DNA of 64,000 nucleotides, taken from positions 1 through 64,000 of the forward strand of contig CBFHLR010000004.1 in NCBI GenBank assembly GCA_965656715.1, read 5' to 3'. Under the pieces are notes generated by a model that saw only the letters and a program-made list of their open reading frames with translations, made no database searches and was not told the DNA's origin. Source of the DNA: Coraliomargarita sp965656715. GTDB taxonomy: Bacteria; Verrucomicrobiota; Verrucomicrobiia; Opitutales; Coraliomargaritaceae. The translations under genes were made by a program, and so were the position numbers. Below, piece by piece: positions 27,176 through 36,757 of the stretch (the first letter of the stretch is position 1; the number at the start of each line of letters is the position of its first letter).

Positions 27176-27571
27176 ATGAACACAAAAATACTCTCTTGGA
27201 TCGCTCAGGTCATCGTCGCCATCATCATGGGCCAGACATTGTTCTTTAAATTCACCGACCACCCGGAAACCGTCGAGCTCTTCAAGCTACTCGATCAAGG
27301 CGCCCTCGCCTATAAATCGATCGGAGCACTCGAGCTCGTTGCCTGCATCCTAATTCTCGTGCCACGCACCATCCCTTATGGCGCAATTCTTTCAGTTGGG
27401 CTCATGTCCGGAGCCATCATGGCTCACATCACAACAATCGGTTTCGGTGCGCCTTACGGCTCCCTGGGATTCATGGCAATTGCGGCTTGGCTCTTAGCGT
27501 TATTTGTCCTATATATTTATCGCATAGAGATACCATTTATCGGCAAGCACCTGGGAGCTGGATCCAAATAA
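27176..27571 (+). CDS. DoxX-like membrane protein
   Basis: 131 residues with four transmembrane helices; the first contains VAIIMGQTLFFKFTDHPETV and the second IGALELVACILILVPRT, as in DoxX-like family proteins. These are small membrane proteins of mostly unknown redox-related function. It follows the YHS-domain gene by 21 bp; the YHS/DoxX pairing is frequently seen in marine bacteria as far as I recall. Confidence 0.75.
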   Translation: MNTKILSWIAQVIVAIIMGQTLFFKFTDHPETVELFKLLDQGALAYKSIGALELVACILILVPRTIPYGAILSVGLMSGAIMAHITTIGFGAPYGSLGFMAIAAWLLALFVLYIYRIEIPFIGKHLGAGSK

Positions 27572-27603
27572 CACATTTCAGGCCCAACAACAGACTAACT
27601 AGC

Positions 27604-28122
27604 ATGAGCACAAGCCATCTACTCGATGTCCTGAAGCAGACACTGGCACAGGAACACACACTCCTATCAATGCTAACCGATGCGCAGTATACGGCCGCCG
27701 GAACTGGGATCTACAAAAGTAGTATCGGCATGCACATTCGGCACAACTTGGATCATTTTGCCGCCTTCTTCGATGGACTCCAAACGGGCCGTGTCGATTA
27801 TGAGAGTCGGCAACGCAATCAACTGATTGAAGAATCGGTTGAGTTTGCGACCAATCTGATTGCCGATTATTCCGTTCGCCTCGACTCCATCACAGTTGAG
27901 GCAGGCGCCAAACTGCTGGTTCGCGAAGAAGACGGAGCCAGCCTCGAAAACAGCCAGTGGCTACCCACATCCTGCGGGCGCGAACTACAATTTTTACTCG
28001 GCCACACAGTGCACCATCACGCGATCATAGCGATGATGATGACCGAGAAAGCACTCCCACTGCCGGAAGGCTTTGGCGTGGCGCCCTCGACACAGCGCCA
28101 CGAAGAATCCTGCAATAGCTAG
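27604..28122 (+). CDS. DinB-like four-helix protein
   Basis: 172 residues from the ATG at 27604. His-rich helices characteristic of the DinB/YfiT metal-dependent fold are present: GMHIRHNLDHFAAFFDG and LLGHTVHHHAIIAMMM supply the metal-binding His set. DinB-like proteins include thiol-transferases such as bacillithiol or mycothiol S-transferases, but specificity cannot be read here. It precedes the NRDE gene by 3 bp. Confidence 0.75.
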   Translation: MSTSHLLDVLKQTLAQEHTLLSMLTDAQYTAAGTGIYKSSIGMHIRHNLDHFAAFFDGLQTGRVDYESRQRNQLIEESVEFATNLIADYSVRLDSITVEAGAKLLVREEDGASLENSQWLPTSCGRELQFLLGHTVHHHAIIAMMMTEKALPLPEGFGVAPSTQRHEESCNS

Positions 28123-28125
28123 GCA

Positions 28126-28854
28126 ATGTGCACACTGAGTTGGTGGATCGATGCCGATAAGCGCGGCGTGCTCTTTAATCGTGACGAAAAGCGCACGCGC
28201 TCCAAGGGCCATCCCCCTCGCCTGGTCGAGGAGGATACATCCAAACCAAAGGTTCTGATGCCACTGGATCCAGACGCAGGGGGCTCGTGGATCGGCGTCA
28301 ATGAGCACGGGCTCATCGTAGCCTTGCTCAATAACTACCCACATTATCAGGAGCCTTTAGCGAACCAGCGGAGCCGCGGGCTCCTAGTATTGGATCTATT
28401 ACAGTCATGCAGCACAGCAGCCGAGAGCATGGCAGCAGTTGAAGCCACAGACCTCACAAACTATCGCGGATTCTTACTCTTTGCAATGGGCTCAAATGGA
28501 ACTCCACTCGCACGCGAATGGGCCGGTGAACACCTACAGAAGCTCCCCTTACTCGAAGACGGTGGACTTGCTGTGCTCACGACCTCATCAGTGCGACGCA
28601 AAGACTGCGAGGCCTACCGCGGCGAGCTGTTCGCCAATTTACCGAGATCGGCCGAAGCGCTCCGCATCGCTCACCAACATTACCGCCGGAGTGATAGCGC
28701 ATTGGGCCCACTCATGGTTCGCGAAGATGCAGCCACCGATTCAATCACCGAAATCACTGTGAAGCATAGAACCGCCCACATGCGCTACCAAATCATCAAT
28801 GGGAAGCCTCCCGTGCTTTCAGACGGAACCGACCACCAGCTACGGCTACGCTAA
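28126..28854 (+). CDS. NRDE (TANGO2-like) family protein
   Basis: 242 residues opening with MCTLSWW and FNRDEKRTRSKGHPPRL, the NRDE signature, followed by GGSWIGVNEHGLIVALLNNY. Cys2 is the conserved N-terminal residue. The family has an Ntn-like fold; eukaryotic TANGO2 affects lipid or heme handling, and bacterial function is not settled. Last gene of the YHS-DoxX-DinB-NRDE run. Confidence 0.85.
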   Translation: MCTLSWWIDADKRGVLFNRDEKRTRSKGHPPRLVEEDTSKPKVLMPLDPDAGGSWIGVNEHGLIVALLNNYPHYQEPLANQRSRGLLVLDLLQSCSTAAESMAAVEATDLTNYRGFLLFAMGSNGTPLAREWAGEHLQKLPLLEDGGLAVLTTSSVRRKDCEAYRGELFANLPRSAEALRIAHQHYRRSDSALGPLMVREDAATDSITEITVKHRTAHMRYQIINGKPPVLSDGTDHQLRLR

Positions 28855-28902
28855 CCACGCCAACTCCATGCCTTGCATTAGTAGAACAACATCTGGAGGG
28901 AA

Positions 28903-31569
28903 ATGCTCTGTCATTTCCACCATTCGGATGACACGACTTGGCAACGACGGAGCGTTGACCTCCACGTCCAGCACATGAAGGCTGTCCGCATCAGTATCTA
29001 TGCCTTACTGGTTTGGATCGCCCTCTTGGCGATTTCGACTGCTTACCGAGCAACGCAAGGGTTCACTCCTGCGCTCCCCTCTGATATCCAAATCAGCACC
29101 CTCGAATTAAACGCCGACTGGATTGAGGGAAGTGAAGTCCAACTCGCATACCGTAGTGACGGCACCCAAAATCAGCGCACTCCAATTCTGTTACTGCACG
29201 GCAACCCAGTCGCCAGTCAGGCCATGCAGCCACTGGCCGATCAACTCGAAGATGATTATTACATTCTATCGCCAGATCTGAACGGCCTCGGCTACAGCAG
29301 CCGCAACTTGGAGGAGTATTCGGCCATCAATCAGGCCAGCATTCTCCTCGAGTGGCTTAATTCGAGTGGCATCGGTCAAGTGCACGCAGTCGCCTACTCC
29401 CAAGGCGGCCCCGTCGCCCTCGAGCTCGCGAATCGAACACCCGAGCGCATTAAGAGTATTAGCCTCATTGCCTCAGTCGGGCTACAGGAGCACGAGCTAC
29501 TTGGCAGCTACGAATTGAATCAGCCCGTCTACGCTTTGTATCATGTATTTGTATGGTCACTACGATGGCTGACACCACACTTCGGTTTTTTCGATAACCC
29601 GACCTACTCAACGACCACTGTTGAAAACTTTGCAGACACCGACCTCAGGCTCAATCAGGAGCGACTGGAGCAAGTCGAACAGCCCACACTCATCCTTCAT
29701 TCAACAACCGACAAACTGGTCCCCTACTCTGCCGCGAAAGCACATGCAGCGCTCGTGCCACAAGCCTACTTCGAGAACCTCGAAGGGGGACACATGGGAA
29801 TCTTTAGCGAGACCCAGAACTACGCAGCACGTCTCAAGCGATTCTTAGGTAAGGTCGAAAGCGGTCAGGCATATACGCGCAGGACGCTTCCCTCCGGCGA
29901 GCTCAGCCACCAGCCAGGCAATGACTTCGATCCATCGGCCAACACCCGGTTCCTGCAGGTGCTCCTACTCAGCACCTTGCTCTTTCTTTTGGTCTTTGCC
30001 TCCGAAGACCTATCCTGCATCGCAGGTGGTATTCTCGCAGCCAGCGGTGCACTGCCACTGAGCGCAGCGATTGCCGCTTGCTTTCTCGGCATCTGGGTCA
30101 GCGACGTCTTGATCTATTTAATCGGGCACGCCTTCGGAGCAGGCGCACTAAAGAGCCGCTGGTTTAAGCGCTTGAACGAGGAAGACTATCGGCACTACCA
30201 AGCTGCTTATGGCGATCGCGGCTTGAAGATCGTCTTTCTCACGCGCTTCATCCCCGGCAGCCGCGTCATCGCCTACCTCACTGCAGGCATCTTGCGCCTA
30301 GGGATGATACGTTTTGCGGTCTGGCTATTTCTAGCCGCCGGTGTGTGGACACCCATTCTGGTGGGCACCGCGTATCTGGTCGGGCATCCGCTCATTGAAT
30401 GGTGGGATACCCACGGCTTGAAACTCTTGCCCTTAATTGCCCTCTGCCTCGTCGCGCTGTATCTCTCCATTGGTGCCATTTGCAAAGCCTTCTCCTACCG
30501 CGGTCGGGCCGAGCTACGCGGGCGCTGGATACGTTTAACACAATGGGAATACTGGCCCGCACTCCCCGTCTACCTACCCGTCTTCTTCTATGGCTGCTGG
30601 CTCGCAATTCGCTACCGCGGCACCACGCTGTGGGCTCTTAGCAATCCGGGCATGCAGCCCATCAGCGGTCTCGCAATGGAATCAAAGAGCGAGATCCTAG
30701 CCTCGCTGAACGCCGAAAGTGGCAAACTACCAGAATGGACGCTCATTCCAGAATCGACTGACATTCGTGAGCGTATGCGTGCCTTCGAACGCTTTCGCTC
30801 CACTCAACATGCTGAGTGGCCTGTCGTGTTCAAGCCAGACGTCGGTCAACGTGGCGAAGGCGTGGCAGTGATTCGTTCGATGATAGAAGCCGAGCGTTAC
30901 CTGCGCGCCAATAGCGAAGCGATCATCGTGCAAGCCTATGCCGGCGGCCCGGAATTTGGAGTCTTTTACTATCGCCTACCGAATGAGACGAAGGGTCAAA
31001 TTTTCTCGATCACCGAAAAAGTGCTCCCTGCTCTAACAGGAGACGGCACACGCACACTTGAGCAACTCATACTCGATGATCCGCGGGCCGTTGCGATGGC
31101 GACACACTACCTCAAAGTAAACGCCGACCAGATGCACACAGTCCCAGCCGAGGGCGAGCAGATTCAACTCGTCGAACTGGGCACACACTGCCGAGGCGCA
31201 ATCTTCCTCGACGGGAGCGAGCACGCAACGCCTGAACTTGCGGACGCATTGGATGCAGTCGTTTCCACTTATCAAGGCTTCTACTTCGGACGTTTCGATC
31301 TACGCGCCCCATCCCTCGAAGCACTTAAAGCTGGCGTAGAGTTCAAGATTTTAGAACTCAACGGCGTCTCATCCGAATCCACCGACGTCTACGATCCTAA
31401 GAACTCATTGCTACACGGTTGGCGCAAACTAAGCCGCCAGTGGGGACTGGCATTTCAGATCGGCGCCGCAAACCGCGCTGCTGGGCAAACACCGCCGAGC
31501 TGGCGCGAGATTCTGTGCGTCATTCGTAGTCACCGCAGACGCGAGCACTTTGAAGCGGCCAATCTTTGA
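28903..31569 (+). CDS. Alpha/beta hydrolase - VTT (DedA-like) - ATP-grasp fusion
   Basis: An 888-residue three-part protein. After a membrane anchor (about 28-45) comes an alpha/beta hydrolase (65-320) with nucleophile elbow AYSQGGP, acid TTDKLVP and His GGHMGIF. Next is a VTT/DedA-type membrane domain (about 345-550) with RFIPGSRVIAYLTAGILR, then further hydrophobic segments and a C-terminal ATP-grasp domain (about 600-870) with VVFKPDVGQRGEGVAV, FSITEKVLP and FKILELNGVSSE. VTT proteins flip or carry lipids; ATP-grasp enzymes ligate carboxylates to amines. A membrane enzyme modifying a lipid or lipid-linked product is plausible. GGAGGG just before 28903 supports that start; 28975 is possible. 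Confidence 0.85.
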   Translation: MLCHFHHSDDTTWQRRSVDLHVQHMKAVRISIYALLVWIALLAISTAYRATQGFTPALPSDIQISTLELNADWIEGSEVQLAYRSDGTQNQRTPILLLHGNPVASQAMQPLADQLEDDYYILSPDLNGLGYSSRNLEEYSAINQASILLEWLNSSGIGQVHAVAYSQGGPVALELANRTPERIKSISLIASVGLQEHELLGSYELNQPVYALYHVFVWSLRWLTPHFGFFDNPTYSTTTVENFADTDLRLNQERLEQVEQPTLILHSTTDKLVPYSAAKAHAALVPQAYFENLEGGHMGIFSETQNYAARLKRFLGKVESGQAYTRRTLPSGELSHQPGNDFDPSANTRFLQVLLLSTLLFLLVFASEDLSCIAGGILAASGALPLSAAIAACFLGIWVSDVLIYLIGHAFGAGALKSRWFKRLNEEDYRHYQAAYGDRGLKIVFLTRFIPGSRVIAYLTAGILRLGMIRFAVWLFLAAGVWTPILVGTAYLVGHPLIEWWDTHGLKLLPLIALCLVALYLSIGAICKAFSYRGRAELRGRWIRLTQWEYWPALPVYLPVFFYGCWLAIRYRGTTLWALSNPGMQPISGLAMESKSEILASLNAESGKLPEWTLIPESTDIRERMRAFERFRSTQHAEWPVVFKPDVGQRGEGVAVIRSMIEAERYLRANSEAIIVQAYAGGPEFGVFYYRLPNETKGQIFSITEKVLPALTGDGTRTLEQLILDDPRAVAMATHYLKVNADQMHTVPAEGEQIQLVELGTHCRGAIFLDGSEHATPELADALDAVVSTYQGFYFGRFDLRAPSLEALKAGVEFKILELNGVSSESTDVYDPKNSLLHGWRKLSRQWGLAFQIGAANRAAGQTPPSWREILCVIRSHRRREHFEAANL

Positions 31570-31606
31570 TTGGCAGTAGCGGAATGAGGAACTCATTTCG
31601 AAACCT

Positions 31607-32212
31607 CTAAAGCTTCTTTTTCACGTAGCCAATCAGGCCACGCGCAATCGGAATGCGGCGATACACAATATCTGTAGGATCCCAGAAGTCTTGATGGAAG
31701 ATCACTTGCCCCTCTGAGTTATAGCGCAAGCGCGACATGCCAATCGATTCCTCCCAGGTGCCAGTTGGCGTTTTCTTAAAGTCTAAACGCATCGTCCAAC
31801 TCAGATAGAACTCCCCCCCGCTCCGGGCAACATCGGTAAAAATGAACTCGGCTCCCTCTAAGGGTTCAAGCCCATGCAACATGTATTCACGTAGCTCCGA
31901 CGAAGTAGTAATCAGACGAAACGCATCACGAAAGTAGATCTCCTTGGCGTAGACCTTTTCAGTATTAGCATCCAAGTTTTCTCGAGTGTAGTTGCTAAAC
32001 ATATCTTGCACACCCTGCAGCATTTCCGCTTCAGCGGCTGAACCGACTTCAGGTAAGTTGAACTTGGAAGGATCGGTGGCTTCGAGCGCTTCACGATAAG
32101 CGGCGTCTGGAACGGTTTGTGTATGCATGGTCTTCGAGGAGGAGCATCCGGTGTGGAAAGTCACTAAACAGAGTAATACGGAAAGCTGAACAAGATGTCT
32201 CATAGTGATCAT
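31607..32212 (-). CDS. Lipoprotein with SnoaL/NTF2-like domain
   Basis: 201 residues with a lipobox (LCLVTFHTGC, Cys at residue 23) and a SnoaL/NTF2-like fold afterwards (MFSNYTRENLDANTEKVYAKEIYFRDAF, LEGAEFIFTDVARSGGEFYLSWTMR, VIFHQDFWDPTDIVY). An ATG three codons in (32203) could be the true start. It reads away from the methyltransferase gene at 32302. NTF2-like proteins accompany cyclopropane-synthase/DUF1365 gene sets in other bacteria, so it probably belongs to this lipid cluster. Confidence 0.75.
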   Translation of the reverse strand: MITMRHLVQLSVLLCLVTFHTGCSSSKTMHTQTVPDAAYREALEATDPSKFNLPEVGSAAEAEMLQGVQDMFSNYTRENLDANTEKVYAKEIYFRDAFRLITTSSELREYMLHGLEPLEGAEFIFTDVARSGGEFYLSWTMRLDFKKTPTGTWEESIGMSRLRYNSEGQVIFHQDFWDPTDIVYRRIPIARGLIGYVKKKL

Positions 32213-32301
32213 TCGATAGAGTGGAGCTCACCTTACAATTCGTGACCTTCTTGTAAGGAAAGCGGTTCGTTCGCGTTCTATCAACCTAATCATTTAGACC
32301 T

Positions 32302-33324
32302 ATGAATCTAGCCATTAATTTAGCCGAGCACCGCCTTCTCAATGACACCCTAATACGCGTTGGGATCGGTAAGCTCTTAAACGAACGTATCGAGCAATTG
32401 GAAGCATCTCCCCGCACCGCGGAGCAATGGGTCGCAGATCTGAGTCAACGTCCCATCGCCGAGCAAACGGATGCTGTAAACGAGCAGCATTATGAAGTGC
32501 CTTCCCCCTACTTCCAATTGGTGCTCGGCTCCAATTTAAAATATAGCAGCGGCTACTGGAGCGACACTTGCAAGAGTCTCAACTCAGCCGAGATGGCGAT
32601 GCTGCAACTCAGCTGTGAGCGCGCGCAAATTCGAGATGGTCAAAGCATCCTGGAGTTGGGCTGCGGCTGGGGGTCGCTCAGCCTTTGGATGGCGGCACAT
32701 TACCCAGACAGCGAAATCGTCTCAGTCAGCAATTCGCACTCACAAAAAGCCTACATCGACGCACAAGCAAAAGCTCGTGGGCTGCGTAACCTGAAGGTCA
32801 TCACCTGCGACATCAACGAGTTCACCCCCAAGGGGCGCTTCGATCGCATCGTGTCTGTCGAGATGTTCGAGCATGTTCGCAACCACCGCCCTCTGTTTAG
32901 CCGTATAGCGGATTGGCTTCACCCCGGCGGCAAAGTCTTCCTACACGTCTTCGCGAATCGCAAACATTGCTATCTCTTTGAGCCACGCAGCAGTAAGGAC
33001 TGGATGTCCAAATACTTTTTCACCGGAGGCATCATGCCGTCGGCGGATCTCCTGCCAACCGCAGCGAAAGGCATACTCGATGAGGAAGCGCGCTGGGAGG
33101 TCAACGGCCAGCACTACAGCAAGACACTCGAAGCATGGCTGGAACTGCAAGATGCCAACGAGGCTGAGGTGCTCCAACTGTTCCGCGAGTGCTATGGCAA
33201 ACAAGCCAAGGTCTGGCTGCAGCGCTGGCGCATTTTTTATATGGCCTGCTCAGAATTATTTGCCTATCGTGGTGGAAATGAGTGGTGTGTGATGCACTAC
33301 CGCTTTTCCAATCCCAAGCACTAG
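32302..33324 (+). CDS. Cyclopropane-synthase-family methyltransferase 1 (UfaM-like candidate)
   Basis: 340 residues. SAM-binding motif ILELGCGWGSLSLWMA, then the CFAS-family blocks YSSGYWSD, SVSNSHSQKAYI, DRIVSVEMFEHVRNH and KYFFTGGIMPS. It lacks the long N-terminal domain of true cyclopropane synthases and is closer to the short forms that pair with an FAD protein and DUF1365, including, as I recall, the Rhodobacter methylase used in furan fatty acid synthesis. It methylates an unsaturated acyl chain, presumably in a membrane phospholipid. The next gene starts 4 bp downstream. Confidence 0.82.
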   Translation: MNLAINLAEHRLLNDTLIRVGIGKLLNERIEQLEASPRTAEQWVADLSQRPIAEQTDAVNEQHYEVPSPYFQLVLGSNLKYSSGYWSDTCKSLNSAEMAMLQLSCERAQIRDGQSILELGCGWGSLSLWMAAHYPDSEIVSVSNSHSQKAYIDAQAKARGLRNLKVITCDINEFTPKGRFDRIVSVEMFEHVRNHRPLFSRIADWLHPGGKVFLHVFANRKHCYLFEPRSSKDWMSKYFFTGGIMPSADLLPTAAKGILDEEARWEVNGQHYSKTLEAWLELQDANEAEVLQLFRECYGKQAKVWLQRWRIFYMACSELFAYRGGNEWCVMHYRFSNPKH

Positions 33325-33328
33325 TTCG

Positions 33329-34603
33329 ATGCAAGCAGAGTCACCCTTGAAAATAGCAGTCGTCGGATGCGGTGTTGCAGGTCTGACGGCCGCATGGCTA
33401 CTCAGTCGTAAACACGACGTCCACCTGTTCGAGAAAAACGACTATCCGGGCGGCCATACACGCACGCTGGATATCACGGAAGGCCCCGACACAGGCACGC
33501 CGGTCGACACTGGGTTCATCGTCATGAACCACCGGAATTACCCGCAGTTCACTGAAGTCCTACGGCAACTGGAAGTGGAACTCGCAGACAGTTCGATGAC
33601 CTTTAGTTTCAACGATACCATTAATGGGTATGCGTATTCCGGAAACTCCATTGCGAGCCTCTTCCCATCATTAAGCTACTACTTTAAGCCAAAGCACCTA
33701 GCCTTCGTGCGCGATCTATGGCGCTTTGCAAAAGTCGGCTACCGCGACCTTCAGTCGGGCGACCTTGAGAACAAAACGCTCGGCGAATATTGTGACGAAG
33801 GTCGATTCGGCTCCGCATTCTTGAATCACTACTTGTATCCAATGGGAGCAGCGATCTGGTCCTCCCCGATCCAAGAGCTCCGTGAGTTTCCCGCTCAGCC
33901 CTACCTGCACTTCCTCGAAAACCATGGCTTGCTTCGCCTCACGAATCGTCCGCAGTGGAAATACGTCAAAGGCGGCTCGCGCACCTATGTGCAGGCCATG
34001 CTCAAAGCCTTCACCAACCCACCGAAACTCAAATCGGCACCTCAAACGATTCAACGTCATGACAACGGCGTGAGCCTGCTAATGGACGACGGTGAAGCAC
34101 TCGAATTCGACCATGTCGTGATCGGCGCACATGCGGATGAGGCGCTCAAACTCTTATTGGATCCCAGCGATCAAGAGCAGCGTAATCTGGGTCCATGGCG
34201 CTACCAGCCCAACACCGTCACACTGCACACCGACATCGCTCATTTGCCAGACAACCCGAAACTCTGGTCCTCATGGAATTTCGCCCGCGAGCCGGGACAC
34301 TCGGATCAGCGCCCGGTATCGGTCAGTTATTACATGAACCGCTTGCAGGATCTGCAAACAGAGCGAGATTATATTGTAACGCTCAACACAACCCGCCCCA
34401 TCGCAGACGACTGTATCATCAACCAGACCACACTCATGCATCCACTCTACTCCACAGAAAGCATGGCGACGCAAACACCACTCAAAGAAATGAATGGCGC
34501 TCGCAACACCTGGTTCTGCGGCAGCTATTTCGGTTATGGCTTCCATGAAGATGCCGTGCGTTCCGCAGTCGAGGTAGCTAAGGGCTTTGGTATCGAATTG
34601 TGA
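33329..34603 (+). CDS. FAD-dependent NAD(P)-binding amine-oxidase-like protein
   Basis: 424 residues with the FAD-binding signature IAVVGCGVAGLTAAWLLS followed by HLFEKNDYPGGHTRT and a C-terminal WFCGSYFGYGFHEDAVRSA flavin-contact motif. This family sits next to CFAS-like methyltransferases and DUF1365 in many proteobacteria. In Rhodobacter a relative is reported to desaturate the acyl chain on the way to furan fatty acids. The role here is inferred as acyl-chain oxidation or desaturation. Its stop overlaps the start of DUF1365 (GTGA). Confidence 0.85.
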   Translation: MQAESPLKIAVVGCGVAGLTAAWLLSRKHDVHLFEKNDYPGGHTRTLDITEGPDTGTPVDTGFIVMNHRNYPQFTEVLRQLEVELADSSMTFSFNDTINGYAYSGNSIASLFPSLSYYFKPKHLAFVRDLWRFAKVGYRDLQSGDLENKTLGEYCDEGRFGSAFLNHYLYPMGAAIWSSPIQELREFPAQPYLHFLENHGLLRLTNRPQWKYVKGGSRTYVQAMLKAFTNPPKLKSAPQTIQRHDNGVSLLMDDGEALEFDHVVIGAHADEALKLLLDPSDQEQRNLGPWRYQPNTVTLHTDIAHLPDNPKLWSSWNFAREPGHSDQRPVSVSYYMNRLQDLQTERDYIVTLNTTRPIADDCIINQTTLMHPLYSTESMATQTPLKEMNGARNTWFCGSYFGYGFHEDAVRSAVEVAKGFGIEL

Positions 34604-35397
34604 CTCAGCATTCAAAGATTTACCGTGGCGAAGTCACCCACCAACGGCTGGGCCCCACACCACACGCCTTCACATACCCAGCGACCTTCTTTGCCTTCGG
34701 CCTCGATGAGCTCGACTCCCTTGAGGCCGATGCACCGCTCTTCAGTCATAATCAGTTCAACCTGCTGAGTTTAAAGGACCGAGATTACCTGCATGGCCGT
34801 GGAAACTCGATCCATCGTGATCTGAACAAAATCCTCGGGCCCGAACAAGACGAAGAACATACCCTCCTCATCAGCTCGCCCCGCTATTTGGGCTACGCCT
34901 TTAATCCGGTCAACTTCCACCTGCGCATGGCTGGTCGCGAGCTGCGTGCAGTCGTCGCGGAGGTCAACAACACCTTCAAAGATCGGCACATTTATCCACT
35001 CACGAAGCTCTCACTCAAACAGCCGAACTGCTGGACTGCTGAGTGCCCCAAAGACTTCCACGTATCCCCGTTCAACAACATGGCGGGCGACTACAAGTTC
35101 ACCTTCCGCATCGAAGGAGACCAGCTATTCCTCGGCGTTGATCTCTATAGGGACGGAGCCTGCGTATTAAAAACATGGATACAGGGAACAGGGAATCCCA
35201 TCAGCAACCGAACGATCTGGCGCTACGCACTGCTCCATCCCTTAGATACCGCGCTCAACAGTATACCACGCATTCTCTGGCAAGCAGCACAGCTCTATTA
35301 CAAGAAGAAGCTCCCTGTGTATAAACGCCCGTCACCCACATCGGAAAACACACTGCTCGACCGCGACCACCCAGAAGGGCTGCGGCCAGTTATTTAG
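34600..35397 (+). CDS. DUF1365 family protein
   Basis: 265 residues from a GTG start overlapping the previous stop. Family marks are KIYRGEVTHQRLGPTPHAFTYP at the start, RYLGYAFNPVNFH, VAEVNNTFKDRHIY and FHVSPFNNMAGDYKF. The biochemical role of DUF1365 is unknown; it is consistently found beside CFAS-like methyltransferases and FAD oxidoreductases, as here, so it should act in the same lipid modification. Confidence 0.9.
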   Translation: MTQHSKIYRGEVTHQRLGPTPHAFTYPATFFAFGLDELDSLEADAPLFSHNQFNLLSLKDRDYLHGRGNSIHRDLNKILGPEQDEEHTLLISSPRYLGYAFNPVNFHLRMAGRELRAVVAEVNNTFKDRHIYPLTKLSLKQPNCWTAECPKDFHVSPFNNMAGDYKFTFRIEGDQLFLGVDLYRDGACVLKTWIQGTGNPISNRTIWRYALLHPLDTALNSIPRILWQAAQLYYKKKLPVYKRPSPTSENTLLDRDHPEGLRPVI

Positions 35398-35400
35398 AAT

Positions 35401-35524
35401 GTTGGGGTCCCACCTTTGGGCGGATTCAAAAAGTAGAACAGGCGTCCCGCCTGTTTATTAATACGGTCCTTATTACACAGGCAAGATGCCTGTGCTACGG
35501 ACCGGCTGAAGCCGGGACCCCAAC
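35401..35524. repeat. Compound REP-like element
   Basis: Outer arms GTTGGGGTCCC and GGGACCCCAAC enclose two inner hairpins (AACAGGCGTCCCGCCTGTT and ACAGGCAAGATGCCTGT). It separates the convergent DUF1365 and cyclopropane-synthase genes. Same family as 23162-23225 and 54176-54317. Confidence 0.7.
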
Positions 35525-35527
35525 CTG

Positions 35528-36757
35528 CTATATGCGTTCGAGGACCACGTGTTCGACATCGATCAGATCCTCGTCAAATCCGGACTCACAGTAACTTAGG
35601 TAGTAATTCCACTTACGACGGAATGCTTCGTCGAATCCGAGTGGCTCAATCTGCGACCAGTTGCGATTAAAGTCATCTGCCCAGCGACGCAGGGTCTCTG
35701 CATAATCGCGTCCAAAGCCTTCCATGGACTGCACGATCAATTCACCGGCCGACTCCACCTGCTCACGAATGGCACCTGGCGATGGCAAGTGCCCACCTGG
35801 GAAAATATGTTTCTGAATCCAATCACAGCTGTTGCTGTAAGTCTCGTAACGATCATCCGGAATCGTAATCGCTTGGATGACAGCCTTGGCTCCAGGCTTC
35901 AATGAGTCGCGGATCGCCTCAAAATAGCTGGGCAAATACTCCTTACCGACGGCCTCAATCATTTCACAGGAAACCACGGCATCGAACTGCCCCGAAAGAT
36001 TCCGGTAATCTTGGAGTCGAATCTCAATTTGATCCGCAAGACCTTCAGCCTCGAAGCGCTGTTTTGCTAAAGCGTATTGTTCATCTGAAAGTGTAATCGT
36101 CGTAACGCGGCAACCACGCTTCGCAGCTTCGATGGCTAGAGCTCCCCAACCGCTACCAATTTCAAGGATATGGTCGCCCGGCCACACTTCAGCGAGATCC
36201 AACATACGGTTGATCTTATTCAACTGGGCCTGTTCTAGGCTTTGGTTCGATTCTGTGAACAACGCACTGGAGTAGGTCATCGTCGGATCCAGAAACTGCG
36301 CATAGAACTCATTGCTCAAATCATAATGTGCCTGAATGTTCTGGCGGCTCTGTGTAACAGTGTTCTTTCGCAGACGGTGCGTCGCCTGATTAATCTTTTG
36401 ACTGACGAGTGAGAAGCCTTTCTGCAGACGTCCGGTTTCCTGCTGATTGCGCGCGAGTATACGAAGCAATCCAGTCAAATTTGAGGTCGTCCAAAGTCCG
36501 TCGACATACGCCTCTCCAAATGCAACACTCCCGCCTGAAAGCACCTTTCTGAAGAAGGAAGCATCCTGAATGTGTAGCGATTCAATACGCGTGCCCCCCT
36601 GGCCAACAATCTTCTCAACACCACTAGGCAATGTAAGATGAAGTCGCCCGCCAGTCAGGTTTTTGAGTGCTTGGCAAAAGAGACGTTCAGTCAGAGCCAG
36701 CTTTGGAATGCTTCGGATGTCTGCTGAGCTTACGGACGAGGTTTGTGTGGTATCCAT
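35528..36757 (-). CDS. cfa: Cyclopropane-fatty-acyl-phospholipid synthase 2
   Basis: 409 residues with the full-length CFAS layout: an N-terminal lipid-binding domain to about residue 125, then AHYDLSNEFYAQFLDPTMTYS, SAM motif HILEIGSGWGALAIEA, CEMIEAVGKEYL and the late HIFPGGHLPS. It adds a methylene group from SAM across cis double bonds of membrane phospholipids. The gene overlaps the end of the DUF1295 gene by 28 bp and follows the desaturase, so substrate supply and modification are co-transcribed. Confidence 0.92.
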   Translation of the reverse strand: MDTTQTSSVSSADIRSIPKLALTERLFCQALKNLTGGRLHLTLPSGVEKIVGQGGTRIESLHIQDASFFRKVLSGGSVAFGEAYVDGLWTTSNLTGLLRILARNQQETGRLQKGFSLVSQKINQATHRLRKNTVTQSRQNIQAHYDLSNEFYAQFLDPTMTYSSALFTESNQSLEQAQLNKINRMLDLAEVWPGDHILEIGSGWGALAIEAAKRGCRVTTITLSDEQYALAKQRFEAEGLADQIEIRLQDYRNLSGQFDAVVSCEMIEAVGKEYLPSYFEAIRDSLKPGAKAVIQAITIPDDRYETYSNSCDWIQKHIFPGGHLPSPGAIREQVESAGELIVQSMEGFGRDYAETLRRWADDFNRNWSQIEPLGFDEAFRRKWNYYLSYCESGFDEDLIDVEHVVLERI

